DNA of 7,317 nucleotides, taken from Candidatus Dadabacteria bacterium. Its GTDB lineage: Bacteria; Desulfobacterota_D; UBA1144; Nemesobacterales; JAJCZQ01. The position numbers and the translations under genes are program-made. The stretch spans positions 1-7,317 of the forward strand of contig JAUXJP010000042.1 in NCBI GenBank assembly GCA_030624695.1, given 5' to 3'. Every line of letters begins with the position of its first letter. Position 1 is the first letter of the stretch. Under the pieces are notes generated by a model that searched no databases, was not told where the DNA came from, and saw only the letters and a list, made by a program, of their open reading frames with translations. Shown here piece after piece: positions 6,823 through 7,317 of the stretch.

Positions 6823-7317
6823 GTGATCTTCTAACCAGGTTAAGAAGTAGTGATTGCGAAATTGAAAAACAATTTCCAATGTGCAGATATATAACACTAA
6901 AGGTGGGGGGTATTGCTGAAGCCGTAGTATATCCACCTAATATTTCTGAATTCATAAATATTCTTAATACTGTTTATGATTCGGGGAATAATTTTATTAT
7001 CCTTGGTGCAGGTTCTAATACAATTATACAGGATACCGGGTACAAAGGCGTAGTTATAAGTACAAAAAAACTAAGAAATTTTACGATTTCCGGCAACTTT
7101 GTTCATGCAGAATGCGGTGCAATGCTATCCACAATAATGAAAAACACGGTGAAGGAAAACCTTACCGGTTTTGAGTTTGCTGCAGGAATACCCGGCACAG
7201 TTGGTGGTGGAATTTTTATGAACGCAGGCGCAAACAATGGGGAAATCAAGAATGTTGTCGAAGAAGTATCAATCTGGCACAAGGGTTCTGTACAAAAACT
7301 GAGCCTCGATGAACTCA
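6819..7317 (+). CDS. murB: MurB, UDP-N-acetylenolpyruvoylglucosamine reductase (5' part, runs off window)
   Basis: FAD-dependent reductase that turns UDP-GlcNAc-enolpyruvate into UDP-MurNAc with NADPH, supplying MurC. Reading from ATG 6819 gives 166 codons with no stop; the rest lies beyond the window. The visible part covers the FAD-binding region: YITLKVGGIAEAVVYP (the family's T-x-x-V-G-G-x-A pattern), LGAGSNTII (GAGSN at 63-67), GVVIST, an acidic-cysteine-glycine stretch HAECGA, and GFEFAAGIPGTVGGGIFMNAGA (IPGTVGG at 124-130). The MNAGA form resembles type II MurB, but the region that decides the type and the catalytic Ser/Glu are not in view. The Tyr usual in NAGAYG is Asn 139 here. The start overlaps the murC stop as ATGA (6819-6822), with a weak AAGAGA at 6807-6812. 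This gene is certain as a family member but incomplete. Confidence 0.93.
   Translation, partial: MSDLLTRLRSSDCEIEKQFPMCRYITLKVGGIAEAVVYPPNISEFINILNTVYDSGNNFIILGAGSNTIIQDTGYKGVVISTKKLRNFTISGNFVHAECGAMLSTIMKNTVKENLTGFEFAAGIPGTVGGGIFMNAGANNGEIKNVVEEVSIWHKGSVQKLSLDEL

Noticed and set aside
1..7317. A novel defence, mobile or biosynthetic system
   Set aside because: Every base belongs to a recognised dcw gene apart from six intergenic bases. No repeats in array form, integrase or transposase motifs, or composition shift were seen.

Overview
The window is a 7.3-kb piece of a bacterial dcw (division and cell wall) cluster. Seven genes lie on the + strand in the order murF (3' part), mraY, murD, ftsW, murG, murC, murB (5' part). 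There is no non-coding stretch longer than 3 bases. The junctions are a 3-bp gap, a 2-bp gap, a 17-bp overlap (with the ftsW start proposed here), a 4-bp ATGA overlap, a 1-bp gap and a second 4-bp ATGA overlap. This is the arrangement of one polycistronic operon with translational coupling. I see no promoter, terminator, RNA gene, mobile element or CRISPR array, and nothing convincing on the minus strand.

The genes form one pathway. MurC, MurD and MurF are three of the four ATP-dependent Mur ligases; they add L-Ala, D-Glu and D-Ala-D-Ala to the UDP-MurNAc stem. MurB makes UDP-MurNAc, the substrate of MurC. MraY moves the finished phospho-MurNAc-pentapeptide onto undecaprenyl phosphate to give lipid I, and MurG adds GlcNAc to give lipid II. 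FtsW is the SEDS glycosyltransferase that polymerises lipid II at the septum. By general dcw gene order, murE and ftsI probably lie upstream and ftsQ/ftsA/ftsZ downstream, but neither is visible here.

The source looks like an AT-rich bacterium with many ATA, AGA and AGG codons, used evenly through all seven genes, so I see no sign of transfer. The order murF-mraY-murD-ftsW-murG-murC and the protein character suggest the FCB side of the tree (Ignavibacteria/Chlorobi-like). MraY is about 370 residues, shorter than the MraY I recall from Bacteroidia. This placement is an inference from gene order and general resemblance and is not firm.

No undescribed system is present; all seven products belong to well-known families and keep their key motifs. 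The points worth a second look are small: a TTG start for ftsW with a strong ribosome binding site inside murD, a 20-bp perfect palindrome near the start of mraY, murB lying directly behind murC, a few unusual residues (MurB, MurD), and an A8 run in murD.
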